Source of the DNA: Bidens hawaiensis
Lineage: Eukaryota; Streptophyta; Magnoliopsida; Asterales; Asteraceae
Direction: 5' to 3'
Assembly (NCBI GenBank): GCA_021521415.1
Contig: JAIQDT010000001.1
Coordinates: forward strand, 4,774,001 to 4,838,000
Length of the DNA: 64,000 nt
The notes under the pieces are model-generated. The model saw only the letters and a list, made by a program, of their open reading frames with translations. It ran no database searches and was not told the DNA's origin. Shown here piece by piece: positions 11,636-24,189 of this stretch. Position 1 is the first letter of the stretch; each line of letters opens with the position of its first letter. The translations under genes and the position numbers were made by a program.

Positions 11636-12466
11636 GTTGAAAAATAATATAGCACAAAAACCTTACACTTGACGTAAGCCGACTTGAACGAACCCTAAGA
11701 TAGAAACATGGAGTATTATAAATTAAACACTCAAAACACCATTAGAGTCTCTAAATGAAACTCATTATCATTTACAAAAAGCGGAATACCGTATATATAT
11801 GTATGGATATTGATTAATGTTTTAATCAAGATTAAAATGTATAAAATAAAACGGGAAAATATGTATTTGTGAGCCACAAATTTAAATAAAATATTTGTTA
11901 AACATACATTGTGACAAACAATAATCAAATACAAAATCAATGAAAAAAAATTTACCTAAAATGTTTGAACAAAAGATACTTAACTTTTTTTCTGAGGAAA
12001 AAAATGTATAATCCTTCTAGAAAATGGCTGCCCTTTGTTTGATTGTTCAAGATTTGAATGATTTATATATAAAAAAAATTTGTAATTTATATTAATTTTC
12101 AAGGAAACAATAAGGTAAGTTATATATTAAGGAAAGTTTATTTTAGTAGGGTAATATGATCATAATTAAAAATATATATGGACCAAAATAAACAAATTTA
12201 TGATTTTATGATGCTAATATGTGACAATCTTTTCTGATCTTCTTCATATTATTTTGTTACTATTTGTGATTACATAAGTTATAAGTATCTGTATACAAAA
12301 ATTATAATAATAAGATTTCATAAAGTCATAATACAAACCATACATAAACAAACTTAAATAAGTTATTTGGTTACAAAAGCATAAGGATTAACATAAGATA
12401 TAAACCCTAGTAGAAAAGTGGCGGACTAAGAGTTAAAGTTTAAACATCATAAACAACCCATCATAA
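11636..12466. other. AT-rich gap between Helitron start and B3 pseudogene
   Basis: Upstream region of the Helitron ORF on the minus strand. I looked for a Helitron 5' TC end and did not find one I trust. No other feature is visible. Confidence 0.4.
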
Positions 12467-13930
12467 TTAACCACCAACATGAGTGAGTATCAACGAATGA
12501 GTAGCGGCGTTGTACTCGAAAACAGCTAAACTTCCAATCTGAAGAGCATTGGAGCGAACAAAAGCCAGCCAATGTCTAACCCGATACCTCTCATTATAAC
12601 CATTGAGTTCAATAGCAATTTCAGTCTGGACATCAACACCATTTGGATTTATTAACATCAAATCTATTTCAACATCCAAGTTATTGTTCCGTGCAAACTC
12701 AACCGGCAAACGCTACAAAAAAAAGTATAATTACAAACTTATGTTACTAAACAATCCATAACATTAAATTAATATTAATGTATAGTATAAGTTTACTTAC
12801 AAGCCTTTTCTGAACAACCACCTCCAAAACGTTTTCTTCGAGAACATCAGGAACAATAATATCCAAAACCGGCTCTTCATCATCTTCCACTCCATCATCA
12901 ACTCCTATAAATATAAATTTAAGTTATCAATGTATTAATAATATAAACTGTAATATAAATTATAAAATAAAATAAAATGTAAATAACTACCTTCCAGTAG
13001 TAGTTGTTCATTTTCATCATCACTTTCGATGTCTATCACCATTGGAACATGACCATACTCCGGATGATTCGTCGGACCGTAGTATACAAACTCATCATTG
13101 AAATTGACACGTTCAATACCACGGCTATCAAAAACATACATTCTAAATGTCCACGTACCTTGAAGACGTTGAAACACCAAATAATTATTGACAGACAGTT
13201 TACAATGAGCGGACATGTCTTCCCACATACCAGCGAAAGTAAATCTTGGAGCAGTCAGTTGGACGCATTGGATGGTTAAATTCCATAACATCTCATCTGC
13301 AGACTTAGCAATGATCTCGTCATACCTTCCAGGCTCTAATCTAAAGTGTTTTTGTATCTGATCATCTCTCAATGGCTACAATAAATTATAAATAAAACGA
13401 AATATATTTTACTAATTTTATTATCCACATTTTATTTAACAAAACATATTGTTCACAATTTATTAAAAAAAACAACAACGTTACTTACAAGATATTTAAG
13501 AGTGGGATAAAGAACAACAGCATCAAGAACCATGTCATTTATATCTGGACTATCTCTAACGTAAACGAATGTCCATTCATTTTCGTTAACGGGAGAAAAA
13601 ACCAAAACATCTCCAAATATCAAACCGTTGTCTTCCACAAATTGATTCCAGCCATTTTGAAAAACAAAACTCCCGTTTAAAAATTCATTTGAATAAATCA
13701 ATCTTTGTCTTTGTGATACACTACAACCGGGTGCATATTAGCACCTTGCTCAAAAATTCTTTGACAGAACTGATATGGAAGTACCTTAAAAGGCATATGA
13801 TGTGGTAATTAAACTATAATGGAATAATTAACAAAACGAATAAAATATGTAGTTAATTAAAATTTTACAATTACATACCGTCTGTCCATTGGAATTACCA
13901 AAGAAAATGCAAATCGAGGGAATAACAATC
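12467..13930 (-). pseudogene. Three-B3-domain (REM-like) pseudogene
   Basis: Exons on the minus strand encode three successive B3-like folds, the DNA-binding domain of plant REM/ARF/ABI3-type factors. Domain 1 runs from LPYQFCQRIFEQ to NGWNQFVEDNGLIFGDVLVF (about 13793-13540). Domain 2 contains FTFAGMWEDMSAHCKLSVNN and YLVFQRLQGTW (about 13260-13130). Domain 3 runs from RLPVEFARNNNLD to WLAFVRSNALQIGSLAVFEY and ends LILTHVGG with the stop at 12467. An acidic linker exon lies near 12800-12905, and a small upstream exon (IVIPSICIFFGNSN) near 13876-13930. A frameshift near 13690 splits domain 1. A probable start exon lies at 14171-14185, split from its ATG by the retrotransposon at 14186. Naming to subfamily is not possible by eye. 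Confidence 0.65.
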
Positions 13931-14185
13931 TGTTTTTTACAAAAAATATATATAAATTAATAATAACATCTTACTAATAAAAACAGTAAATGATTATTTA
14001 ATTTAGTCCACCGGATTTAGTAATAAGCCGAATACAAACAACTTTATGCAAATATCTTAATTAAACATTAAACAAATCCATGAAAACATTAAACAAAGAC
14101 TAAACAACAAAGCAGTTGATATTAACAACCTAATAAACAATCATGGTTGTTTATTCACTAAAATATTACCGTCATCATCCTCAAC

Positions 14186-17136
14186 TGTAACACCCCGAAA
14201 CCGCAGCGGAAACGTAAACGGGATGCAACAGACACATCTGATATCAACAGCATTGCTTATAAAGAAAACACCACTACATTAATTCACATCATATTACATC
14301 GTTCCGAGTTTAGTTATCGTCTAGGCGACAGCACATAAGTTTTACCAATAGTACATTAACATATTTAATACAAAATGATCACTAAGCTTCCACAAAAGCA
14401 CGCGTCATCAAGCATGTAGCACTTATTCCAGTTTGGGAGTACCTAGAAAGCATGTAAAGAAAACGGGTCAACTACGAATAGTTGGTGAGTTTCACAATTT
14501 GAATAAACCATGATAAATCCATATCATAATATAATAGTATCGATGTAATTATGCTGAGCCCACAAGCGAAACCTCTGTCTGGGGACACTGTTAACCCAGT
14601 ACAGTACTCATTCGGGGACAATGTTAACCCAGAAACACTTCTAGGGACATCTGGGAACACTGTTAACCCAGTACTGTACCCATTCCGTACAATTCCCGTA
14701 TAATCAAGTATTTATAAATACACGCAAATCCATGCGTTCAGTATGTACTTAAACATTTTATTAGTAACATGCTTTCCGCCCCGGGAAAATATTTAAAAAC
14801 AATTCAGAAAAAGGGGCTCGTGAAACTCACCTTATCGTAGGCAGTTAGGTATCACAGTACACCAGCTACTAGTCCGTATCTGTAATACGATCCCTAAGTT
14901 CGTTACTATACAATCACTATTAACATAACTTTAACCGTGTTAACCGGTACATCTGGGGACACCGTTAACCCAGTACTGTAACCGTTCCGGGGGCAATGTT
15001 AACCCAGAAACACTTCTCAGGACTCAGATTGTGATATCGTTTAGAGTTCCCTAGTCAAAATTACTAATGGTTTGTTTTCCCTGTATTGCGTGCCTAGCAC
15101 GGTTATCTGTTTTTATGTTTCAAAAATGAGTTTGGTCACACACGACCCGAAAATAGTGGTTGATTGGTAATTTAATTAAAGATGTGAAATTAGAGCTCGG
15201 TTTAGACGCCCCGATTGACCGCGGGACCCGTTTCCGTCCTTAGCGTACCGGAAACTGTTAAATCGGGTAAAAATTACTCAAATCATCCGAATTATTTTCG
15301 GATGATTCATTTTTACTTATTTAACTCATTTATATGAAAATAGTTCATTTTTAGGGTTTTTATACACCAGCCAGCTCGCTTATGCGAACTTTACCGGTTT
15401 ACGCGTTTTAAACTTTAAAAGTTTATTTTTGCACCAATAATTATCCGTTTAATCCCGGATCTTGAAATTTTGCACAAATCACTTTTTGACAGTGGGGAAT
15501 TTTATAAAAATATTTCCAGAATTAATTTATATATTTAGAATTTATTTATCTATTTTTAAACACCATTTACACACTAAATATGTCGTAAATACCAAACGAT
15601 CTTAGAAAAATCCCAAATTTTCCTGGATGACCCCTGCCATCTCCATAGTCCCCTGTAATTTTTCCAGAACCCAAAATCCCTTTTTAAATGCCATTTTCAC
15701 TAAAACCGAGCTAGAAAACCCTAGAACTCGTTTAACCGGAAAGCCTACTTAGACTTCTCCAACGGACATAAAATTTTGTGTGTGAATTATACATGTTATA
15801 AAAAGATTATCTGCAATTTTCCAAAATTTTTCATGATATTTAACTATTTTTAACCATTTTTAGCCAAAACCGAGCACTAAATTCACCAAATATTCATCCT
15901 TTATCCAAAAATTACCAAAAATTCACAGAACTCATATTTTCATGTGTAGATCATCCCTGTAAAATTTCATGACCTAACTCTACACGAAACACAATCTGTC
16001 CAATTCATAACCCTTATACAAAAACCGAACTACCTTGAGTTTCTAGCTTCAAATCGCAAGAATCTCGCTTTCTAGCCTTTGCTATCAACTAGATACAACA
16101 CCTACAAGCACAATAACACCACTCCAAGCAAGTTACACCCACAATCAAGCCATTTCTTTCATGGTTTCGGTTATGCTTTAAAAACAAAGATTTAACCGTA
16201 AAAATTCGTTTTTGGTTCGTTTAAATCCTTTCTTGAACCAAGATCCCTTGTATAACCCGTATACATCACTTGATCATGCAAGAATCGGTTTCATCTCGGG
16301 TTTTCACCCTTTTTTGCACTTGAAACCTCATTTTCTTGTAATTAAACTCGAGAAACGAAGATAAACACGTACATAACACGATCTTTACCTCGTTGTTCTT
16401 GCTAGAATTCTCGGTTTTTAGGTCAAGAACTTGAGAGGATATGAAGATTGTGGAAAGTGTTGGTGTAAAAAAGAAAAATGAATGGGGTGGAACCCCTTAG
16501 TGCCGATCGGTCTTCATGGGGGGTGGGGTGGGACCCACCTCTCCATTCTAGGCCACATGTTTGGATTCCCGTAATCCGGATAATGTTTTGGATAATCTGG
16601 TTCAGTTCGTTTTTCGGTTAAATGTTTAATTCGGCTTAAAACAAGGCTATAACGGTCGTTTTTTGGCTTAAAAATGAAATTTATATAAAACCGATTTAAA
16701 AACTTTAAAAAACTCATACCATGACATTTATTAACTTGAAACATCATATTATTGATAATTGTGCATCTTTTTCGGCTTGATCAATTGTCTCTTGCTCGGT
16801 TTGGTATTAAAGGTTTCGTTTAATGTACCGACGTACCATTAAATCGAAATTCTTTTTCTGTGTCGTACTATACTTATCCTGAAGCATTAATGCTTCGTAA
16901 AATCACTAAATATCATATATCCCGTCTGTAACGTAATCCTCGAATCGTTCGGGCTTCAATAACCGTTAATCGGTTAATTGTATTTCCAATGCGATTAACT
17001 GTATAATCGAGTATAATTCGTACTATGAATCATACATACTCGTATAAACGCATTATAATTCACATATTCATTATTAAATAACACATAAATAGTATATACC
17101 GGTTAGGGTATACCTGATTTCGCCGGAATCATTACA
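14186..17136 (-). repeat. 3' LTR of the Tekay-like element (2951 bp)
   Basis: On the minus strand it starts TGTAATGATTCCGGCG at 17136 and ends GGTTTCGGGGTGTTACA at 14186. The purine-rich tract GGGGGGAGAA immediately precedes its start (17137-17146). Its far end carries the minisatellite listed separately. Confidence 0.9.
14570..15015 (+). repeat. Interspersed GGGGACACTGTTAACCCAG repeats in LTR
   Basis: Five copies of a GGGGACANTGTTAACCCAG-type motif occur in two clusters (about 14580-14675 and 14945-15010). They alternate with CAGTACTGTACCCATTC and AAACACTTCT spacers. Confidence 0.75.
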
Positions 17137-17172
17137 TTCTCCCCCCGTAAAAGAAATATCGTCCTCGAAATT

Positions 17173-18699
17173 TTACGCGACGACTACTTCCTTTTGAGGA
17201 AATAGATAGGGGTATTTCTTCCGGAATTCGTCCTTTCGTTCCCAGGTATATTCTGGGCCTCGTTGCGAATTCCATCTAACTTTGACCAACGAAATCTTAT
17301 TGTGTCTAAGTTGCTTGATTTTCCCGTCTACTATTTCTATGGGTTCCTCTACTAAATTGAGCTTATCATTTAATTGGACACCCTCTAGAGGTAACACCGA
17401 TGTCTCATCCGCCAGACATCTTTTCAAGTTCGATACGTGAAACACGTTGTGAACTGCACTCAGTTCATCGGGTAGTTCTAATCGGTATGCTACGGGACCG
17501 ATTTTTGCAGTAATATTAAATGGTCCAATATATCTCGGGGCTAACTTCCCCGCCTTTCCAAATCTGACTACACTCTTCCAAGGTGATACCTTCAAATACA
17601 CTTTATCACCTTTCTCAAACGACAACGGTTTTCTACGGGTATCGGCATAACTCTTCTGCCGATCCCGCGCAGCCTTCAGATTGTTCCTAATTTCAAGGAT
17701 TTTGCTGCTCGTTTCCTGGACCAGGTCTGATCTAATAACCTGAGTGTCGCCCACTTCAGTCCAACAGAGTGGTGATCGGCACTTCCGACCATACAATGCT
17801 TCGTAAGGCGCTGCCTTTATACTGCTATGGTAACTGTTATTATAGGAAAATTCAACGAGTGGGAGATGTTGATCCCAATTTCCCTTAAAATCCAGTACGC
17901 ATACACGAAGCAAATCCTCCAGGGTTTGGATGGTCCTTTCAGACTGACCATCGGTCTGAGGGTGGTAAGCTGTGCTTAGATCAATGCGCGTTCCCAGCGC
18001 TTCTTGCACAGCTTGCCAAAGATTGGAGGTGAAATGGCTATCCCGATCGGAGATGATTGAGATGGGTATCCCATGACGAGACACAATTTCATTTATATAA
18101 ATCTGCGCAAGTCTCTCAGTGTTATAATTATTCTTAATCGGGATAAAATGTGCCGATTTGGTTAATCGATCCACGATTACCCAAATTGCATCATGTCCTC
18201 GAGACGTCTTAGGGAGATGTGTCACAAAATCCATCGTGATTTGCTCCCACTTCCACTCGGGAATTTCCGGTTGTTGTAACATCCCCGAGGGTTTCTGGTG
18301 CTCCGCCTTAACCCTCGCACAAGTCGTACACCTACCGACATACGTTGCTATATCCTTTTTCATACCCGGCCACCAGTAGAACTCCTTCACATCCTTGTAC
18401 ATCTTATCCGATCCCGGATGTATGGAATATTTCGATCTATGCGCTTCGTCCATGATTAATTCACGAAGGTCATGGGGGGTCGGGATCCAAATCCGATTTT
18501 TGAAATAGAGAATTTCGTCCACGTGCTGTTCGAAATTCTTCTCATTGCCGTAAAGTCCCTCCTTTTCCAATTGTTCCTCTTTCAACGCCTCACGTTGAGC
18601 GACTCGAATCAGGTTCGAAAGGTTCGACTGGACTATCATTCCCAGCACTCGCACTCGCAATGGCTTAACCCGATCTTTCCTACTCAAGGCATCGGCTAC
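17173..18699 (-). pseudogene. gypsy pol fragment: integrase with chromodomain-like C-terminus
   Basis: An uninterrupted 504-codon frame (ATG at 18687, stop at 17173). It begins in the last residues of RNase H (the LSRK end) and runs through the integrase zinc finger (DEAHRSKYSIHPG with CTTCARVKAEH, about residues 80-128). The DDE core shows the Asp of TMDFVTHLPK, the Asp of IISDRDSHF and the Glu of [10 protein letters not shown]. Then follow GKLAPRYIGPF, VFHVSNLKRC and a chromodomain-like tail (VRWNSQRGPEYTWERKDEF, about residues 455-485). The frame is open, but there is no protease or RT upstream, so the enzyme could not be made from a normal polyprotein. Integrase inserts cDNA; the tail suggests the Tekay-like chromovirus clade. 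Confidence 0.9.
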
Positions 18700-20433
18700 A
18701 ACGTTTTAAGCTTTAAAAGTTTATTTTTGCACCAATAATTATCCGTTTAATCCCGGATCTTGAAATTTTGCACAAATCACTTTTTGACAGTGGGGAATTT
18801 TATAAAAATATTTCCAGAATTAATTTTTATATTTAGAATTTATTTATCTATTTTTAAACACCATTTAAATACTAAATATGTCGTAAATACCAAACGATCT
18901 TAGAAAAATCCCAAATTTTCCTGGATGACCCCTGCATCTCCATAGTCCCCTGTAATTTTTCCAGAACCCAAAATCCCTTTTTAAATGCCATTTTCACTAA
19001 AACCGAGCTAGAAAACCCTAGAACTCGTTTAACCGGAAAGCCTACTTAGACTTCTCCAACGGACCTAAAATTTTGTGTGTGACTTATACATGTTATAAAA
19101 AGCTTATCTGCAATTTTCCAGAATTTTTCATGATATTTAACTATTTTTCACCATTTTTGGCCAAAACCGAGCACTAAATTCACCAAATATTCATCCTTTA
19201 TCCAAAAATTACCAAAAGTTCACAGAACTCATATTTTCTTGTGTAGATCATCCCTGTAAAATTTCATGACCTAACTCTACACGAAACACAATCTGTCCAA
19301 TTCATAACCCTTATACAAAAACCGAACTACCTTGAGTTTCTAGCTTCAAATCTCAAGAATCTCGCTTTCTAGCCTTTGCTATCAACTAGATACAACACCT
19401 ACAATCACAATAACACCACACCAAGCAAGTTACACCCACAATCAAGCCATTTCTTTCATGGTTTCGGTTATGCTTTAAAAACAAAGATTTAACCGTAAAA
19501 ATTCGTTTTTGGTTCGTTTAAATCCTTTCTTGGACCAAGATCCCTTGTATAACCCGTATTCATCACTTGATCATGTAAGAATCGGTTTCATCTCGGGTTT
19601 TCACCCTTTTTTGCACTTGAAACCTCATTTTCTTGTAATTAAACTCGAGAAACGAAGATAAACACGTACATAACACGATCTTTACCTCGTTGTTCTTGCT
19701 AGAATTCTCGGTTTTTAGGTCAAGAACTTGAGAGGATATGAAGATTGTGGAAAGTGTTGGTGTAAAAAAGAAAAATGAATGGGGTGGAACCCCTTAGTGC
19801 CGATCGGTCTTCATGGGGGGTGGGGTGGGACCCACCTCTCCATTCTAGGCCACATGTTTGGATTCCCGTAATCCGGATAATGTTTTGGATAATCTGGTTC
19901 AGTTCGTTTTTCGGTTAAATGTTTAATTCGGCTTAAAACGAGGCTATAACGGTCGTTTTTCGGCTTAAAAATGAAATTTATATAAAACCGATTTAAAAAC
20001 TTTAAAAAACTCATACCATGACATTTATTAACTTGAAACATCATATTATTGATAATTGTGCATCTTTTTCGGCTTGATCAATTGTCTCTTGCTCGGTTTG
20101 GTATTAAAGGTTTCGTTTAATGTACCGACGTACCATTAAATCGAAATTCTTTTTCTGTGTCGTACTATACTTATCCTGAAGCATTAATGCTTCGTAAAAT
20201 CACTAAATATCATATATCCCGTCTATAACGTAATCCTCGATTCGTTCGGGCTTCAATAACCATTAATCGGTTAATTGTATTTCCAATGCGATTAACTGTA
20301 TAATCGAGTATAATTCGTACTATGAATCATACATACTCGTATAAACGCATTATAATTCACATATTCATTATTAAATAACACATAAATAGTATATACCGGT
20401 TAGGGTATACCTGATTTCGCCGGAATCGTTACA
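18700..20433 (-). repeat. 5' LTR of the Tekay-like element, inner end deleted
   Basis: Matches 15400-17136 nearly base for base, ending at 20433 with the LTR start (TGTAACGATTCCGGCG on minus). It joins the pol fragment at about 18700-18707 through ACGTTTTAA, which resembles both parental sequences. About 1.2 kb of LTR is missing. Confidence 0.88.
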
Positions 20434-22145
20434 TCAACCATGCAAGGAGATTATAAAAAAGTTTGAATAAGTTGAACACGAACTAACTAAATAGACTTAG
20501 GGTTATAACCAAAACATAAACAACAGATGTCAAAGTTTATAGTTAACAATAATCATCGATCGGTTAGAATTAGGGCTAAATACACAGTAACACCTAGAAT
20601 TAATACAATGAAATTATTAGAGAAAATAATACTTACATTTTCCATATATTGAGCGATTTGTTAAAAGCTTCGAAGTTCTCTAGTATGGTGATTCAACCTC
20701 TGTTCGTCTTTGCCGACATAAACTACTGAAAATTCGAAGACATACAATTTATTATGATAACTTAGTTTAAATGTAATTGAAGAGTCGTTAAGTTTTAAAT
20801 TCATAAAAAAGATATGTTTGGGCCTAAAGTAATGGGCTATTTCAAATGGATCAGATTACATTCAATAAAAAATATTGTTAAATTATAATTTTATTTGATA
20901 TAATAAATATTAATTTATGTCTAAGAATTATAGTTTTTTTTTAAACTTACTAAAGTTAAAAGACGATATATTGTTAAGATAATATAATTATGTTCAAAGT
21001 TTATTTTGTTAACAAATATAAGTATAACTAAAAATCTGGTAAAGATATATGTATGTTAAGAAGATACTGTTAATATGTATAATAGAATTTATATTCATTT
21101 GTTATTTGTGTTACTTTTTTTAAAAGTGTAACATAAATACTAAATATAAAAAAAACATGTTATAGAAATTGAACCAAAAATATATAAATAAGGTGTTATC
21201 AAAAAACAAAGGTTAGCAGCACATATAATCATATTTATTGAAGATGCTGGATTAAAAAAAACAAAATTTTATATAAGATGATGGATAATATTATTGTAAA
21301 TAAAGTTCAATCGATTAATATAAGTTATGTTTGTGCCACATTCAAAATTAATGGGAGAGTAATTTTATGTTTTTAATAGATTTTATAAACAACCAAAAAA
21401 CAACAATTAATAAAAGTAAATACTACGGAATTTTTAAACAAACATTTCAATTAAGGATACGTATTGGTGGCTCATTCACTTTTCCCATTTATATATGTGT
21501 TCCCTTAATGTTTATACGTACAAAATAGTTCACTTACATATATGTCTATTTTTTTACGTACAGGTACACATAAAATGAAATTGAAACTGATGTTAAACAA
21601 TGCATATGCACATGTAATTTGCTAACTTACATATATGTAAAAGCCTATTTATTTTGTACGTATATGTAGACAAAAAAAATAAAAATAGAAAACCAATGTT
21701 AAACAATATATATACACAAATATAATTACTAACTTTTACACATATGTAAATAGTTAACTTGCATATATGTAAACATCTATACTTTTATTACACAAATGAA
21801 ATTTACTAACTTTTACACATGTAAATAGTTAACTTGCATAAATGTAAACATCTATATTTTGTTATGTATTTATAGATTATAATAAGATTCCTAAAAAAAT
21901 AATAATCTCTAACAGTTGTTTAATTCCTAACATATTTGTGAAACATAAATATTGGGGAGGTAAGAGACGATATAGAAGAGAGAAAATAGGATAAAATTTA
22001 ATTATATAATTAGTTGGAGAAATAAATATTACTACAATACCCTTTTGATTTTTTTTTTAAATTTTAGTTAGCAATAAAAAATGAGTGGCTAATATTGGTT
22101 CTTAGAGTTCTTAATGAAAATGAAGTTCTTAGAGGAAACTAAACC

Positions 22146-22178
<33 letters not shown>

Positions 22179-22487
22179 TTAGATTGGAAAGTTAATTAAG
22201 TTGTTCTTTAAACAAATAAGGAAATTCAAACTCTACAAATTGTAATAATGGGAAAATTAAATGTGATATAATTTCAATTTATGTAAAGTGTGTATATAAA
22301 TTGTATTTGGATAAAATATGTGTTACTAAATTGGACGTTGACAAAAACAATACAAAAATAATAATATTAATGTAGGTAATTTAATGTAAATTATAATCTT
22401 TCAAATAAAGAATATACATGAATATTTAAAAAAGAAAATACATCAATATAAAAAAATATAAATCTTATAAACTAATGATCAATCCAT
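20434..22487. other. AT-rich stretch, possible 5' part of the B3 pseudogene, short repeats
   Basis: After the TSD, a candidate untranslated or first exon region lies at about 20640-20740 on minus, with a GTAAGT donor at its end. From 21530 to 21865 a motif of the ACTTACATATATGTAAA type recurs, including two adjacent copies of about 70 bp (about 21727-21795 and 21796-21865). A (TA)n run lies at about 22148-22173. No coding sequence is recognised. Confidence 0.45.
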
Positions 22488-23005
22488 GAAAATAGGTCAT
22501 ATGAGCCAGGACAATAACCTGAAATGATAAAGTTGAATATATCATATTATGGAAAATTTGAATTCTAACTTATAACAGGAAAATTTGAATAGTCTTACCG
22601 GAAAAAAGAAATAGTGATAATGACCATAGTATCTCCTTTTTTATGAATCTAAAGTGAAATTAGGTTATATCAGTCGAGACATTAACCTGAAATGATAAAG
22701 TCGAATATTAATGTTGATATTATGAAAGATTTGAATTATAATTTATAAATGGAAAATTTGAATTTCTTCTCAGAAAAACAAAATAGTGATAATTAACATG
22801 GTATCTCCTATTTTGATTTAGAAGGTAAAATGAAATTACCTTACACAAGTGGGGAAAATAACCTGAAATAATAAAGTTTGTTATAACATTGATATTATGG
22901 AAGATTTGAATTATAATATATAACCGGGGAATTTAAATTGACTTACCGGAAAAACAAAATAGTGATAATGTCCATGGTATCTTCGATTTTTATTTAGAAC
23001 CTAAA
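22488..23005 (+). repeat. Three tandem copies of a roughly 170-bp unit
   Basis: Units start near 22488, 22656 and 22832. Each contains an AACCTGAAATGATAAAG-like block, a TATTATGGAAGATTTGAATT-like block, CTTACCGGAAAAACAAAATA and GTGATAATG-CATGGTATCT. Weaker partial copies appear to 23240. There is no coding potential, and no similarity to the Helitron is visible. Confidence 0.75.
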
Positions 23006-24189
23006 AGAACAACATGTATAACAAAAACACAAGAAAAATATATAACTTCAAATAAATATAAAACCATTGTTATAGATATAACACATCACAGGAAAAAAGT
23101 AACCTAAATTGATTATAATAAAATCATATAACAATGAAAATCAAGATAAAAGGTTAGAGGAAAACATTGCTGGAAACAAATATAATATTGCCGGAAAAGC
23201 ATATTTAAAAAAGTCTGAAGTTTATTATAAAATATAACCTTACCGGAAAACGATTAATACAAATCAAGATCTAGACGAAAGGAATATATGAGAGGGTGGA
23301 AGAATAAGCCGGCTATAGAGAAAAAGAGCAAAAAATGTTTAGGGTAAAAAATTATTAAGGTTTAAATATAGGGTAGGAAATGATTTGGCAAGAGTATGAA
23401 AGGAAATTGGTGACATGGTATTGAGGTGACAATGATGTGAAGACCCTAGAATGTTGACAAGTGGAAATTGCTTCTTACTTTAATAGTTTTTATAGATTTC
23501 TCTTTCTTATTAATAGTTTTGTATTTTATTTTTTCTTTTTAATATTTCATTTTCTCTTTTTAATAATTTTTTCTTGATTTAAAAAATTAAATACCAACAT
23601 AATTATGTTGATTTGGTTTTATATAAATATATTGTATTGGTTATTAATATTAGGTTTTTTATAAGTAACCAATTTCCACGTTGATTTTGAATAACGATTG
23701 CAAAAATTAAGGTTTTAAATCTATTATATATTAGTTAATTATTAAGGTTTTATAAGAAATGATATTATTGGATGAAAAGGCAATATTAACTTAAATTTAA
23801 AATTTTAATAAACTTTAACTTATTAAATATATATGATTGTATACTAAATTACAAGTTTTTTCTTTCATACCTTAAAAGACAAATTCACTATTGATGTATT
23901 CTTAGTGTTTATGTTAATTTAAATGAGTGGGTTTCTTTAACTGGTTAAAGTATCAAACATGGTTCAGGTCAAAACAGTCTATGATTATAATGAGTTTCGG
24001 TCACGGGTTGGTTTAAAAAGTAACCATTTGTAACTTCTTTTTTTAATTGATTATTTAATTAACTCATTATATATGTTAAGTCTATCATCTTAAAAATTCA
24101 CAAAAATATAAACACTAGACTACATGTTTTGTGTTTCAGGTGGATAAGACAACTTCTTATATTTGGAATACAATTGTTAGACATTAGCA
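23006..24189. other. AT-rich stretch, no gene seen
   Basis: Contains decayed pieces of the 170-bp unit to about 23240 and then AT-rich DNA without recognisable features. It may be the interior of the second Helitron. Confidence 0.4.

Larger units (their letters stand above)
14186..20433 (-). mobile_element. Deletion-derived Tekay-like Ty3/gypsy element with 5-bp TSD
   Basis: Flanked by identical TCAAC copies (14181-14185 and 20434-20438). In element orientation (minus strand) it has a 5' LTR truncated at its inner end (20433 to about 18704), a pol fragment reduced to integrase, a polypurine tract and a complete 3' LTR (17136-14186). The PBS, gag, protease, RT and most of RNase H are missing. 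The shared 1.7 kb of the two LTRs differ at roughly two dozen positions by eye, so the insertion is fairly recent. Confidence 0.9.

Noticed and set aside
11950..12200. 5' TC terminus of the first Helitron
   Set aside because: Only generic AT-rich text; no site stands out without aligned copies.
16514..16747. 77-codon frame repeated identically at 19811-20044
   Set aside because: The two frames are the same part of the two LTRs; identity reflects recent insertion, not a gene.
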